From the NCBI GenBank assembly GCA_947253625.1, contig CAMYAB010000002.1:115380-179379 (forward strand): DNA of 64,000 bases. Direction: 5' to 3'. The position numbers and the translations under genes are program-made. Each line of letters opens with the position of its first letter. Positions within the stretch are counted from its first letter, which is position 1. The notes beneath the pieces are model-generated. The model did not search any database. It had not been told where the DNA came from and was given only the letters and a program-made list of their open reading frames with translations. Below, in pieces: positions 63,856-64,000 of the stretch. Source of the stretch: an uncultured Porphyromonadaceae bacterium. Lineage in GTDB: Bacteria; Bacteroidota; Bacteroidia; Bacteroidales; Porphyromonadaceae.

Positions 63856-64000
63856 GGAACTATTAGGGGGAAGGGCATTAGGGAGAGGATTGCGGGTAAG
63901 TAAATGGAAATGAGAGGGATTTGCACGATATCTCTGTGATTTGCGCTGCGAGGTAAAGTGCAGAAAGCGTGGATTTGTGCAGAAGTTCCGTTACCAAATC

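Noticed and set aside
63918..63990. Further 20-bp tandem repeat at the right edge
   Set aside because: GATTTGC and GTGCAG recur at about 20 bp, but too few positions are conserved and the window ends.

Overview
The window reads as chromosomal DNA of a Bacteroidota member, most likely order Bacteroidales and close to Porphyromonas. This is inferred from SusC/Oar-style TonB receptors, fimbrillin-like lipoproteins, DUF4837/DUF4230/DUF3316/DUF5689 proteins, a GT3-type glycogen synthase, a DUF2723 membrane glycosyltransferase, a bacterial glutaminyl cyclase and Bacteroidota-type promoters (TAnnTTTG -7 boxes) with no strong Shine-Dalgarno sequences. Gene density is high and I see no rRNA, prophage, intact insertion sequence or CRISPR array. 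One tRNA-Pro gene is present.

Layout. 16-8740 (minus): a five-gene surface operon of a fimbrillin-nuclease fusion, a fimbrillin-like lipoprotein, a TonB receptor, a DUF5689 lipoprotein and an endonuclease/exonuclease/phosphatase lipoprotein. I read it as a nucleic-acid capture, cleavage and uptake locus. 9282-21887 (plus): two FKBP isomerases, DUF4837, PdxA, lipid kinase, EngB, LptB, RecR, ParC, DUF3316, an S41 peptidase, a SufT-like protein and LpxH. 22235-29410 (minus): an Oar-like TonB receptor, PssA, Psd, GuaA and TrmD. 29716-43091 (plus): Ugd, PncB, OPT transporter, prenyl synthase, tRNA-Pro, MeaB, small membrane and DUF4230 proteins, glutaminyl cyclase, SufE, PdxB, an orphan GH97 N-domain and a GT4 enzyme. 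43073-47316 (minus): an EcoRI-family methyltransferase with a (CT)13 tract in its coding sequence, a YD-repeat-like lipoprotein and glycogen synthase. 47538-51483 (plus): DUF2723 glycosyltransferase and a polysaccharide deacetylase. 51628-53310 (minus): an AspT-type transporter. 53631-57580 (plus): SufS, two divergent bifunctional-nuclease-like paralogs, RsmE and an FHA protein. 57584-61538 (minus): a small membrane protein, GHL10-type hydrolase, MgtE and RsmA. 61717-63660 (plus): a flippase-like membrane protein and QueG.

Main points of interest: (1) the modular nuclease/TonB operon at 16-8740; (2) a DNA methyltransferase whose C-terminus should switch among three tails by dinucleotide slippage, two of which carry an RLYxRIFIR motif; (3) intergenic arrays of 21-22 bp tandem units (three families at six loci) with constant two-helical-turn period and partly shared core; (4) a recurring GGTGTGTCAAAAC hairpin at gene ends; (5) tandem divergent bifunctional-nuclease-like proteins; (6) an orphan GH97 N-domain.

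The housekeeping genes cover B6 synthesis (PdxA, PdxB), Fe-S assembly (SufS, SufE, SufT-like, scattered), envelope lipids (PssA, Psd, LptB, LpxH, lipid kinase), NAD salvage (PncB), GMP synthesis (GuaA), and tRNA/rRNA modification (TrmD, QueG, RsmA, RsmE).
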